The position numbers were made by a program, and so were the translations under genes. The notes below the pieces were generated by a model. It saw nothing but the letters and a program-made list of their open reading frames with translations. It was not told the DNA's origin and ran no database searches. From Treponema sp. (lineage in GTDB: Bacteria > Spirochaetota > Spirochaetia > Treponematales > Breznakiellaceae), in assembly GCA_031256115.1 (NCBI GenBank), contig JAIRRF010000078.1:1-6093 (forward strand): 6,093 nt of DNA, read 5' to 3'. Numbering within the stretch: the stretch's first letter is position 1; every line of letters starts with the position of its first letter. Below, one piece after another: positions 1 through 5,744 of this stretch.

Positions 1-516
1 CCGTCTTTGTACAAGAAGGAACGGATCATTTTCGATATTGTCCAGGGGGGCAAAATTTAATGCGCCAAAAGCCCAGGCCAGAGCATCTGCCGCCAGTTCA
101 TCGGCCTCGCCGTTTTCCAGCAAAGCAAGGGTTTCCTTTCCTGCAATAACAAAACGGTAATCATAAAGATAGCGGCTAAACTCCGCCATTACGGAGGGAT
201 CAAAATAAAGCGTACTGTTTTCAAAATCAGGGGATTGTTCATATTCTGCCGACAACAGGGCTGCGGCATTTTTTGCCTTTTCAAAATCCTCAGCCGCAGC
301 AAGTATAATGACTTCACGGCTGTTTTTTTCCCCAAAGATCATGTCCGCTTCCATTACGGCTTTGGAAGACCCGGGCCGGGGGAGCATGTCGAACAGCATG
401 GTATTTATGCGTACCGGGCCTATAATAAAAATGGAAAGCAAGAGCAGCAGAAGGATAGCCAGATGAACCACAAGCCATAATGCCGGCCCTCCCCAGGGAC
501 TTCTCCGGAGCTTCAT
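1..516 (-). CDS. MMPL/RND-family exporter (COG4258-like), N-terminal part, cut by window edge
   Basis: This is an open frame of 172 codons from ATG at 516 to the left edge with no stop, so the gene continues outside the window. The protein begins with a short basic stretch (MKLRRSPWGG) and one hydrophobic membrane segment at about residues 12-32. A soluble, presumably periplasmic, region follows, with the look of the first extracytoplasmic loop of MMPL 'predicted exporters': a DMLPRPG motif after the helix, a SREVIILAAAEDFEKAK strand-helix, and NDPFLLVQ near residue 168. Full-length family members have about 750-800 residues and a dozen membrane helices. In APE clusters this protein (ApeM in the naming I recall) is thought to move the acylated product across the inner membrane with the LolA-like partner. 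The start lies 4 nt after the stop of the LolA-like gene, with no clear Shine-Dalgarno, so translation is probably coupled. The family call is fairly firm; the substrate is inferred from context. Confidence 0.82.
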   Translation of the reverse strand, partial: MKLRRSPWGGPALWLVVHLAILLLLLLSIFIIGPVRINTMLFDMLPRPGSSKAVMEADMIFGEKNSREVIILAAAEDFEKAKNAAALLSAEYEQSPDFENSTLYFDPSVMAEFSRYLYDYRFVIAGKETLALLENGEADELAADALAWAFGALNFAPLDNIENDPFLLVQRR

Positions 517-520
517 TTTA

Positions 521-1174
521 TCAGGGGAGAGAAAAAAGGGTCCTTTCATGGATAGTCAGTTCCGCCGGATAGCTGTGGTTATTTAAAATGTATTTTATGG
601 TATCGCCGCCCTGTTCAAATATTTGAATAAATTTGATTGCCGCATCACCCTTCATGATAATCTTTTCCGCAAAAGAACCTATGGTTTTATTTCGGGGAGA
701 AAGCCCAAGTTCCCAGGCAGCGCTGCTGCCCGTAAAGTAAACATCAAAATTATCAAGAAGCCCCTGGGCATTGCCCAGGAATACTGTGTTGATAACTTCC
801 GCCAGACGGATAAAGGTATCGTTCCCCCGGGCGCCGAGAACAGTTTTTTGTCCTCCGGGCCTGGACTGTATTAGATAATCTTTTCCCAGTACCAGTGTGG
901 AAGGAAAGGGCCTCTCGGTATCCCATACCATACCCAGCCCTGCGGCAATAATAAAATTACCCGATGATTTAAGGTGCCGATCCTGCCTGTTAATAAACTT
1001 TTCCTGCTCAAAGTTTCCCTTGATAAAAGGATACCCCGCCAGACCTGAACAGATCATTCTAAAGACATTCATGTTTTTTGCTTCCAGGGGATGACGGAAG
1101 ATTTCATCCCCAGAGCTTTGCGCCGACAATCCGGTAACAAATAAAAACAATACAAAAGCAGCGATGCGGTTCAT
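521..1174 (-). CDS. LolA-like periplasmic (lipo)lipid carrier of an APE-type cluster
   Basis: A 217-residue protein with a typical signal peptide: MNR, hydrophobic core at residues 4-15, probable cleavage after LSA at about residue 18. There is no lipobox cysteine at the cleavage site, so it should be a soluble periplasmic protein. The mature part has the LolA-type opening: a G-x-F-x-Q-x-K-like element (KGNFEQEKF, 52-60), then a strand 'LKSSGNFIIAAGLGMVW' (68-84) and a 'P..LVLGKDY' turn (91-100). LolA proteins are half-barrels that bind acyl chains and carry lipoproteins to the outer membrane. The dedicated homologues in aryl-polyene clusters (ApeL) are believed to carry the pathway product. 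The ATG overlaps the thioesterase stop as ATGA, and the MMPL exporter starts 4 nt after its own stop, so the two transport genes are adjacent. Sequence similarity within this family is low, so the call rests on motif, size, signal peptide and position. Confidence 0.78.
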   Translation of the reverse strand: MNRIAAFVLFLFVTGLSAQSSGDEIFRHPLEAKNMNVFRMICSGLAGYPFIKGNFEQEKFINRQDRHLKSSGNFIIAAGLGMVWDTERPFPSTLVLGKDYLIQSRPGGQKTVLGARGNDTFIRLAEVINTVFLGNAQGLLDNFDVYFTGSSAAWELGLSPRNKTIGSFAEKIIMKGDAAIKFIQIFEQGGDTIKYILNNHSYPAELTIHERTLFSLP

Positions 1175-1623
1175 GGCGGATCTCTTTTGAGCAGGAATTC
1201 AACTTTATCAACCAGTATTTGGGGACAGACAAAACACGATTCACCGGCCTTAACGTCAAAAGCCATATGGGTACATTGCCCTGTGGTAACAAGAATTCCG
1301 GTCCGGACATTGCGGATTTCGTATCTTAACCTTAGGCGGTTTTCGTATTCTACAAGGATGGTCTTTATCCGCGCCTGGTCTTTATACCGGAGTGGCCCCA
1401 TATATTTTGCGGAGACTTCAATAACCGGAAAAGAATAACCGGATTGTTCCATTTCGTAATAAGTGTAGCCTATTTTTTCCAGAAGCGACCGGCGGCCAAC
1501 TTCAAAATAGTTTATATAATTCCCATGCCATACAACCTGCAATGGATCGAGATCGTAAAACTCAACGGTAATTTCCGTTTCCGCAAAAATACCATAGGGC
1601 CCGTTTTCCTCCCTGGATACCAC
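1171..1623 (-). CDS. 4HBT/YbgC-type hotdog acyl thioesterase
   Basis: A 150-residue single-domain hotdog protein. The segment FYDLDPLQVVWHGNYINYFE (22-41) is the signature of 4-hydroxybenzoyl-CoA/YbgC/FadM-type thioesterases. D26 in 'LDP' aligns with the catalytic aspartate of that family, and WHGNY leads into the long hotdog helix. The remainder gives the expected strands (VIEVSAKYMGPLRYKDQARIKT, then RLRLRYEIRN). It should hydrolyse an acyl-CoA or acyl-ACP thioester; in APE clusters (ApeK) it is thought to act on the finished chain or in editing. The start is GTG at 1623, 3 nt after the upstream stop. It is supported by a strong AGGAAGAGG site at 1632-1640, spaced 8 nt, lying inside the 3' end of the upstream gene. 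No ATG precedes the catalytic motif, so no better start is available. The 3' end overlaps the next ATG (ATGA). The exact substrate is unknown. Confidence 0.88.
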   Translation of the reverse strand: MVSREENGPYGIFAETEITVEFYDLDPLQVVWHGNYINYFEVGRRSLLEKIGYTYYEMEQSGYSFPVIEVSAKYMGPLRYKDQARIKTILVEYENRLRLRYEIRNVRTGILVTTGQCTHMAFDVKAGESCFVCPQILVDKVEFLLKRDPP

Positions 1624-1626
1624 TTG

Positions 1627-3369
1627 TCACACCTCTTCCTGCCAAAAATTATAAAAATTATACCATTGAAAAGGCTGCTTTTTACAGTAGCTTTCCAGAA
1701 GCGCCGCAAAAGAATGAGCCAGAAGAGAACTTCGCACTATCCTTTCCTTCCTGGCACAGTCAAAAGAGAGCGGGCTTTTGTGTACATGTATATCGTATTC
1801 CGGCTTTAATGACAGATCCCCCCGGCGCAGGACAAAGACAAAATACACCGGTGCTTTCAAAAGGGCTGCCAAATAAAAAACTCCGGAAGAAAAAGGCGCC
1901 TCCTTTCCCAGAAAGGGAATCATGATATTTTTCTTATCCCCCTCTGCGGCGGTCCTGTCCCCGGCAATAACCACCAACTCCCCGGCAGCAAGTTTTTCTT
2001 CAAGAAGGATTGCGGTCTGGGGGCTTATTTCTTTGGCGCTGATTATATCCAGACCCGCCTGGGGATTCAATTCTTTAAGTATACGGCTAAAATGGGCGGT
2101 AACGTCCACATCAATAATGGAAGTAACCGGTATCTTTCGGGACAACCCTGTCCGGCCAAGATTCGCCAGACCCCGGAGCAATTCCATGTTGCCCAGATGG
2201 GAACAAATCAGAAATGTGCCATTACCTTTTTCCAGACCCCGGGTAAACCCCTCAATATCATCATTCTGGAAATGAATATCCTTAAAGTAAAACTTACCGC
2301 CCCAGGATTGGAGTTTTTCCACCAGGGAAAGAGAAAAGGAAACAATATGCCTTAAGGGGCCCAGGGGGGAACGGCATTTTTTTGCGGTTCCGGGTTCCTC
2401 AATAAAAGGAGCTGCTTTTTGCAGAAAACGCCTGGATTCGATTCTTCCTTTTTTTGAAAAAAGAAAATAGATAAAACCCACCGGAAACGCCAAAACACGC
2501 AAAATGATTACCGGAAAGATCCTGAATGAAACCAAAAGGAGTTTTACATGCCAATACCCTGCGGCTTGTTCTTTATGCCGGGACCAATGGGACTGTGCTT
2601 CAAGATACGGCGCTTTAACAAGCGGCGCTTCTTTTCTGCGCTGTATTCTCAGGGCAATAAGCAGCGGCAGGCGAAACAACATACCAACAAACAAGCGGCT
2701 GAAAGTCCAGCTTATGCCAATATTATCCCTGACCATGCGGAAATTAGATATACCGTCCGGGGGATAACTTACCTTTACGGGGTAAAACACCGGAAATACC
2801 CTGTTCCAGTAGAGCCGTATGAGAATTTCCGTATCAAAGCCCATACGCTTTTCCATAAATGGATGCTTCATTATTTTCAATGACGGTTCCACTGGGTATA
2901 CTCTTAAACCGCAGTGCAGGTCCTTAAACTCGTCCGATAAGGTGACAATAGTTGCCCAGAAATTGGAAATCTTTCGTCCCATAACCCTGCTTCTGGGAGC
3001 GGTCTCATCAAATTCCGGAAGGCCGCATATAACCTGTTCCGGATGCCCGGCGGACTCTGCCAAAAAAAATTCAACCTTACCGGCATCATGCTGGCCGTCT
3101 GCATCAATCATAAGTATATGGGAGAGGCCCAGTTCCGCGGCTTTTTCAAAACCCCTAATTGTGGCCCCTCCCTTGCCTGTGTTTTTTTTAAGGCTTACCA
3201 GCACGATCCCAGGTGTATTGGCGGCACATTCTGCCAGACTGGCCCTGGTTTCCTCATCGTTTCCGTCATCTACCAGAATTACCGGCGGTCCCAATGCCGC
3301 AAGGTTTTCCGCCAGTGGGATTGCGGTGCTGCCATGCCGGTACACGGGAATAAGAATTCCCTGTTTCAT
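1627..3369 (-). CDS. Bifunctional GT2 glycosyltransferase / LPLAT (LpxL-like) acyltransferase
   Basis: A 580-residue two-domain fusion. Residues 1-240 form a GT2 (GT-A fold) glycosyltransferase: PVYRHG at 8-13, VDDGN at 33-37, KNTGKGGAT at 62-70, the DxD metal site in DADGQHD (89-95), and a GFDTEIL acceptor-side motif at 177-183. A hydrophobic stretch at about 276-305 probably anchors the protein to the inner membrane. Residues about 335-580 are a lysophospholipid/lipid A-type acyltransferase domain: an HX4E motif SHLGNME (catalytic H391, E396), GDRT at 470-473, FLGKEAPFSSG at 486-496, and a C-terminal FQWYNFYNFW. The same fusion is a hallmark of aryl-polyene clusters (ApeJ), where it is thought to glycosylate a lipid and esterify the polyene chain to it. 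Start ATG at 3369 overlaps the upstream stop as ATGA and has GGAGG at 3374-3378. Both active-site motifs look intact. The domain calls are firm; acceptor and donor sugar are unknown. Confidence 0.92.
   Translation of the reverse strand: MKQGILIPVYRHGSTAIPLAENLAALGPPVILVDDGNDEETRASLAECAANTPGIVLVSLKKNTGKGGATIRGFEKAAELGLSHILMIDADGQHDAGKVEFFLAESAGHPEQVICGLPEFDETAPRSRVMGRKISNFWATIVTLSDEFKDLHCGLRVYPVEPSLKIMKHPFMEKRMGFDTEILIRLYWNRVFPVFYPVKVSYPPDGISNFRMVRDNIGISWTFSRLFVGMLFRLPLLIALRIQRRKEAPLVKAPYLEAQSHWSRHKEQAAGYWHVKLLLVSFRIFPVIILRVLAFPVGFIYFLFSKKGRIESRRFLQKAAPFIEEPGTAKKCRSPLGPLRHIVSFSLSLVEKLQSWGGKFYFKDIHFQNDDIEGFTRGLEKGNGTFLICSHLGNMELLRGLANLGRTGLSRKIPVTSIIDVDVTAHFSRILKELNPQAGLDIISAKEISPQTAILLEEKLAAGELVVIAGDRTAAEGDKKNIMIPFLGKEAPFSSGVFYLAALLKAPVYFVFVLRRGDLSLKPEYDIHVHKSPLSFDCARKERIVRSSLLAHSFAALLESYCKKQPFQWYNFYNFWQEEV
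1632..1640 (-). promoter_or_regulatory. Ribosome binding site deciding the GTG start of the thioesterase
   Basis: AGGAAGAGG read on the minus strand, 8 nt before GTG at 1623. It overlaps the last codons of the glycosyltransferase/acyltransferase gene. It supports GTG as the real start. Confidence 0.7.
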
Positions 3370-4085
3370 TCCGCCTCCAAAATTATCGTCCCCGCAGAAT
3401 AGGCAATTTCGCCGTCCGGAGAGCTTATCTTAAAGGAAATGTGTTTTTCTTTTTTTTGTAAACTTAAAAGGAGCGGGGCAAAAGGCCGGACAAGATTTGA
3501 AAACTTTACCCGCCGTATATCCGAAAGACCAATACCGGTCCCCAGATACCGCGATGCAAAGCGGAGTACCAATTCAATTTGAGCCACCGCCGGAAGAATG
3601 GGAATACCCGGAAAATGACCGTCAAAATAAGGACTGGTTTGGGGAACAGAAAATTCCAGGATCACAGAATGCCCGGTTTTTTCTATTATTTTTTCCTTGT
3701 CAAGACTGTTAAAACCCGCACTTCCCCCGGAAAATAACTGCCTGACATCTTCTTTCTTTTTATGTACCATTTTCCTAATGATGAATTCGCCAATAAAAAG
3801 GGTTCCCATCAGTATATAGGAAACCCCGCCGTTATAAACAGACCAGAGCGCGTCAGATCCGGAAAAAATCGTCCAGGCGGCCATACTTCCGTTAAACACA
3901 AAGAATGTACACCAGACAAGAGTTACCTTGTGGCAGTAAGCGTATATCTTTTTTTCTCCCAAAGAGCCACGTATGGACTTGTCCTGCATAAGCGCAAAAC
4001 GGAAGATCATATTGGGAGGAAAAAAACAGGTACTGCCAAAGGCTGCCAAAAGCAAAATGTTCATTAACAGGGGATACAATTTCAA
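3366..4085 (-). CDS. COG4648-like membrane domain fused to FabZ/ApeI-like dehydratase (3' part of a frameshifted gene)
   Basis: The 239 residues shown start at a TTG at 4085, but the frame is open back to the A10 run at 4175-4184. The 30 extra codons there encode another hydrophobic segment (FFWTSLVLFSLGFLCLIT), so this is the downstream part of a longer gene rather than a gene starting at 4085. No Shine-Dalgarno precedes 4085. Residues 1-110 match the second half of COG4648-type cluster membrane proteins: YPLLMNILLLAAFGS, then KVTLVWCTFFVFNG, SVYNGGVSYILMG and GEFIIRK. After a linker of about 30 residues, residues 138-239 form a hotdog dehydratase: FDGHFPGIPILPAVAQIE, with the FabZ-type catalytic pair H157 and E171 retained at the standard 14-residue spacing. 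It should dehydrate 3-hydroxyacyl-ACP during polyene chain growth, here tethered to the membrane. Joined with the 5' part the product would be 327 residues. Its stop overlaps the next ATG (ATGA). Confidence 0.85.
   Translation of the reverse strand: MKLYPLLMNILLLAAFGSTCFFPPNMIFRFALMQDKSIRGSLGEKKIYAYCHKVTLVWCTFFVFNGSMAAWTIFSGSDALWSVYNGGVSYILMGTLFIGEFIIRKMVHKKKEDVRQLFSGGSAGFNSLDKEKIIEKTGHSVILEFSVPQTSPYFDGHFPGIPILPAVAQIELVLRFASRYLGTGIGLSDIRRVKFSNLVRPFAPLLLSLQKKEKHISFKISSPDGEIAYSAGTIILEAE
3374..3378 (-). promoter_or_regulatory. Ribosome binding site of the GT2/acyltransferase gene
   Basis: GGAGG on the minus strand, 4 nt before ATG at 3369, inside the last codons of the dehydratase frame. The ATGA overlap plus this site suggests coupled translation with some independent initiation. 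Confidence 0.65.
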
Positions 4086-4165
4086 TATAATCGCGGAATT
4101 GGTAATAAGACATAAAAAGCCCAGGCTAAACAGAACCAGGGAAGTCCAGAAAAAGGAAATGCCCT

Positions 4166-4348
4166 TTAGTTTACTTTTTTTTTTGACGAGCCGGCGATAA
4201 AGGCAAAAAGGGCAAAGGCTATAACAAAAAGGGAGAATGACCGTAACGGGATTTTACGGAGTACAAGAAAATAATACACCAAGCCCGGATAAAGTAATGC
4301 TATTATATAGATAAGAACTTTGGGAATACTTCGGAATTTGGGGGCCAT
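4166..4348 (-). CDS. N-terminal fragment of the COG4648-like membrane protein (5' part of the frameshifted gene)
   Basis: A 60-codon frame from ATG at 4348, overlapping the ACP2 stop as ATGA, ending in TAA 9 nt after a run of ten A. It encodes two hydrophobic segments (VLIYIIALLYPGLVYYFLV at 11-29 and SFSLFVIAFALFAFIAG at 37-53), then GSSKKK. The opening 'IALLYPGLVYYFL' resembles the first helix of COG4648-type membrane proteins. The missing remainder of that family (further helices) is encoded immediately downstream in the -1 frame. Slipping back one base at the end of the A run, or inserting one A, joins 58 residues of this frame to 269 residues of the next. The result is a 194-residue membrane part, about the usual family length, plus the dehydratase. 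As written it would make a truncated membrane peptide. I read it as the 5' end of one gene, not a separate small protein. Confidence 0.75.
   Translation of the reverse strand: MAPKFRSIPKVLIYIIALLYPGLVYYFLVLRKIPLRSFSLFVIAFALFAFIAGSSKKKVN
4175..4184 (-). other. A10 homopolymer at the frameshift site (possible slippage site)
   Basis: Ten consecutive A on the minus strand (ten T on the plus). In the upstream frame it is read TCA AAA AAA AAA GTA AAC TAA; in the -1 frame it continues AAA AGT AAA CTA AAG into the membrane/dehydratase frame. Runs of nine or more A are known sites of RNA polymerase slippage and of strand-slippage mutation, and A-AAA-AAA is a slippery heptamer for -1 ribosomal frameshifting. 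Which of these applies, or whether the run is one base short through sequencing error, cannot be told from one sequence. Confidence 0.8.
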
Positions 4349-4596
4349 CAGGGCTTTTGAACCAGGAGATAGATCAATTCCACCACATCCTGAACAGTAA
4401 CCGCTTTTTTAAATGACTCGGGATCAATTTTTCCCGGAATAAATTCCTTCATCTTTACCAGAAGATCCACCGCATCAATGGAATCCAGTTCCAGGTCTTC
4501 ATAGAGTTTTGCTTCGGGAACTATAGATTCTTTTTCAATCTCAAATTCATCGGCCAGGATACTCTGCATTTTCTGCAAAATCTCTTCCCTGGTCAT
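4348..4596 (-). CDS. Acyl carrier protein 2 of the cluster
   Basis: An 82-residue acidic, helical acyl carrier protein. The phosphopantetheine attachment motif is LELDSIDAVDL, with the modifiable serine at S39 at the start of helix II. The flanking pattern (MTREEILQKMQSILADEFEIE, then TVQDVVELIYLLVQK for the last helix) is the complete PP-binding fold at normal length. The 'DSIDAVDL' form resembles the second ACP of aryl-polyene clusters (ApeF). It would carry the growing chain as a thioester for the ketosynthase, reductase and dehydratase. The start has a strong AGGAGG at 4603-4608 with a 6-nt spacer and overlaps the ACP1 stop as ATGA. Its own stop overlaps the next ATG in the same way. Nothing looks broken. 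Which ACP works with which enzyme cannot be told here. Confidence 0.92.
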   Translation of the reverse strand: MTREEILQKMQSILADEFEIEKESIVPEAKLYEDLELDSIDAVDLLVKMKEFIPGKIDPESFKKAVTVQDVVELIYLLVQKP

Positions 4597-4856
4597 GCTG
4601 TTCCTCCTACGGTCTCAATGTACGCCGCCAGGGCATCCACCGAGGCAAAATGTCTTTTGTTGTCCGCATTTTCTGAGGAGAATTTGACGCCGAATTTCTT
4701 TTTTAACGCCACTCCAAGCTCCAGGGCATCTATGGAATCAAGGCCCAGACCCTCCCCAAACAGAGGTTCCGCATCAACAATATTTTCCGGTTTAATATCT
4801 TCAAGTTCCAGGGCGCTGATTATCAATTCTTTGATTTGCTGCTTCAAATTATCCAT
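4593..4856 (-). CDS. Acyl carrier protein 1, first gene of the operon
   Basis: An 87-residue acyl carrier protein with motif GLGLDSIDALELG, modifiable serine S41. Helix I is DNLKQQIKELIISALEL, and the last helix is VDALAAYIETV. It pairs with ACP2 as in aryl-polyene clusters, where two ACPs (ApeE, ApeF) sit side by side. I chose ATG at 4856 because the family begins there. The frame is open upstream to 4985, but those 43 extra residues translate a GC-rich hairpin and the promoter and do not resemble an ACP. The start has no clear Shine-Dalgarno. The predicted transcription start lies only about 10 nt upstream, so the messenger would have a very short leader. The stop overlaps the ACP2 ATG as ATGA. 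Confidence 0.9.
   Translation of the reverse strand: MDNLKQQIKELIISALELEDIKPENIVDAEPLFGEGLGLDSIDALELGVALKKKFGVKFSSENADNKRHFASVDALAAYIETVGGTA
4603..4608 (-). promoter_or_regulatory. Ribosome binding site of acyl carrier protein 2
   Basis: AGGAGG on the minus strand, 6 nt before ATG at 4596, within the final codons of ACP1. It is the strongest Shine-Dalgarno in the operon, consistent with high ACP expression. Confidence 0.75.
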
Positions 4857-4860
4857 AATC

Positions 4861-4872
4861 GTTCTTAAGAAC
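4861..4872. promoter_or_regulatory. 12-bp perfect palindrome over the predicted transcription start (candidate operator)
   Basis: GTTCTTAAGAAC is a perfect palindrome lying directly downstream of the -10 box and covering the predicted +1. On the minus strand TGTTCTT also occurs 15 bp upstream (4882-4888), so the -10 box is flanked by two copies of the half-site. This is the position expected of a repressor operator. The regulator is not in the window. Confidence 0.45.
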
Positions 4873-4901
4873 ACTATAACGAAGAACAGCGGAAGGGTCA
4901 A
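4873..4901 (-). promoter_or_regulatory. Sigma70-type promoter of the acyl carrier/APE-like operon
   Basis: On the minus strand, a -35 box TTGACC (4896-4901) is followed by a 17-nt spacer and a -10 box TATAGT (4873-4878), each one base from consensus. The predicted start of transcription is about 4866, roughly 10 nt before the ATG of ACP1. This is the only strong promoter I see ahead of the seven-gene run. Confidence 0.65.
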
Positions 4902-4905
4902 GGTG

Positions 4906-4942
4906 GGGCTGGGCGGGAAGTTTGTTACTTCCCGCCCAGCCC
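4906..4942. repeat. 15-bp perfect GC-rich inverted repeat with 7-nt loop
   Basis: Arms at 4906-4920 and 4928-4942 are perfectly complementary and mostly G/C, with loop tttgtta. Its edge is only 4 nt upstream of the -35 box of the operon promoter. On the minus strand it is not followed by a T-run, so it is not a standard intrinsic terminator for deoD; on the plus strand it is followed by a mildly T-rich stretch, but no plus-strand gene exists here. It may insulate the operon from deoD readthrough or be a dispersed repeat. Confidence 0.6.
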
Positions 4943-4954
4943 TTGCATTTTCTC

Positions 4955-4971
4955 CCGTTTCGGTGAAACGG
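4955..4971. repeat. 7-bp perfect inverted repeat
   Basis: CCGTTTC-ggt-GAAACGG, a perfect 7-bp stem with a 3-nt loop between the deoD terminator and the large hairpin. No T-run follows on the minus strand. Function unknown. Confidence 0.4.
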
Positions 4972-4986
4972 TACGAAAATGCCACA

Positions 4987-5030
4987 CTAAAGAAGGTGGC
5001 CGAACAAGTTTTTCAAACTTTTCGGACACC
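4987..5030 (-). terminator. Probable intrinsic terminator of deoD
   Basis: An imperfect hairpin 4 nt after the deoD stop: GGTG/CACC outer pairs (4995-4998 with 5027-5030), one mismatch, CCGAA/TTCGG (5000-5004 with 5021-5025), one bulged C, then AAGTTT/AAACTT with a 3-nt loop. On the minus strand the stem is followed by TTCTTTAG, a short T-rich tract. Position and shape fit termination of deoD transcription. Confidence 0.6.
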
Positions 5031-5034
5031 GCTG

Positions 5035-5739
5035 TTAAGAGATCGCTGTTTCCAGGGCTACTTCCATCATCCGGGTAAAGGCGGTCTCTCGTTCTTCTGA
5101 GCTGGTTTGTTCCCCGGTAATTAAATGGTCGGAAATGGTTAAAATTGCCAGGGCTTCCCGGCCAAATTTGGCCGCCGTAGTATATAACTCGGAACTTTCC
5201 ATTTCCAGCGCCAGGGATCCGTAATTTGCCCAGAGTTTCCATTCATCCGGATCGTCTGTGTAGAAAAGATCGGCGCTTACTACATTACCAACAACGGGTT
5301 CTATACCTTTTGCTGTTGCGGCATCCCAGGCGGTTTTTAGCAGGGCCCAACTGGCTGTAGGGGCATAGCTAAGGTTCCTGAAACGGCGGGTATTAACCGC
5401 CGAATCGGTGGATGCCGACATGGCAAGGACCAGATCCCTGACTTTAAGGCGCTCCTGGATTGCTCCTGCGGTACCAATGCGAATAGCCCGCTTGACCCCG
5501 TAATCCCGGAAAAGTTCATGGATATAAATTGAAATTGACGGTATTCCCATGCCGGTTCCCTGGACAGAGACCGGTTTTCCCTTATAGGTTCCGGTAAAGC
5601 CCAGGATATTACGCACACTCGAGTACTGCCTGGCATTTTCCAGGAAAGTTTCGGCAATAAATTTTGCCCGCAGAGGATCGCCGGGGAGCAATATTGCTTC
5701 GGCAATTTCGCCGGGTTTTGCTGCAATATGAACAGACAT
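5035..5739 (-). CDS. deoD: Purine nucleoside phosphorylase, DeoD type
   Basis: A 234-residue protein of normal length for the hexameric bacterial DeoD family. It splits purine (deoxy)nucleosides with phosphate into base and (deoxy)ribose-1-phosphate in cytoplasmic purine salvage. Visible landmarks: [14 protein letters not shown] (17-30) with phosphate-binding R24; [23 protein letters not shown], the second phosphate-binding arginine loop; [11 protein letters not shown], the ribose-binding EME motif; and ISDHL followed by SSEERETAF, supplying the catalytic aspartate and arginine known from the E. coli enzyme. Start ATG at 5739 has AGGAG at 5745-5749 with a 5-nt spacer and gives [13 protein letters not shown], the usual opening; an ATG at 5760 in the same frame would add seven atypical residues and would place the Shine-Dalgarno inside the gene. 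It is separated from the acyl carrier operon by a terminator and a new promoter, so it is probably an unrelated housekeeping neighbour. Confidence 0.95.
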   Translation of the reverse strand: MSVHIAAKPGEIAEAILLPGDPLRAKFIAETFLENARQYSSVRNILGFTGTYKGKPVSVQGTGMGIPSISIYIHELFRDYGVKRAIRIGTAGAIQERLKVRDLVLAMSASTDSAVNTRRFRNLSYAPTASWALLKTAWDAATAKGIEPVVGNVVSADLFYTDDPDEWKLWANYGSLALEMESSELYTTAAKFGREALAILTISDHLITGEQTSSEERETAFTRMMEVALETAIS

Positions 5740-5744
5740 AAATA

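Noticed and set aside
235..480. Plus-strand open frame of 81 codons near the left edge
   Set aside because: It is antisense to the MMPL exporter frame, whose family motifs are clear, and shows no domain.
2819..3433. Plus-strand open frame of 204 codons, the longest on that strand
   Set aside because: It lies wholly opposite the glycosyltransferase gene and the dehydratase end, has no recognisable fold, and is a mirror of strongly coding minus-strand sequence.
3062..3457. Further frameshifts at the 8-base A/T runs
   Set aside because: The reading frame continues unbroken through the runs at 3062-3069, 3182-3189 and 3450-3457 with family motifs intact on both sides.
3366..4085. Independent gene starting at TTG 4085
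   Set aside because: There is no ribosome binding site, the frame is open 30 codons further up with a membrane helix, and the family needs the upstream helices.
4857..4985. N-terminal extension of ACP1 by 43 residues
   Set aside because: It would translate the promoter, palindrome and 15-bp hairpin and does not fit the ACP family, which starts at MDNLKQQ.
4618..5100. Plus-strand open frame of 160 codons across the ACP1 gene and control region
   Set aside because: It is antisense to ACP1 and runs through hairpins and the promoter; no protein family is visible.
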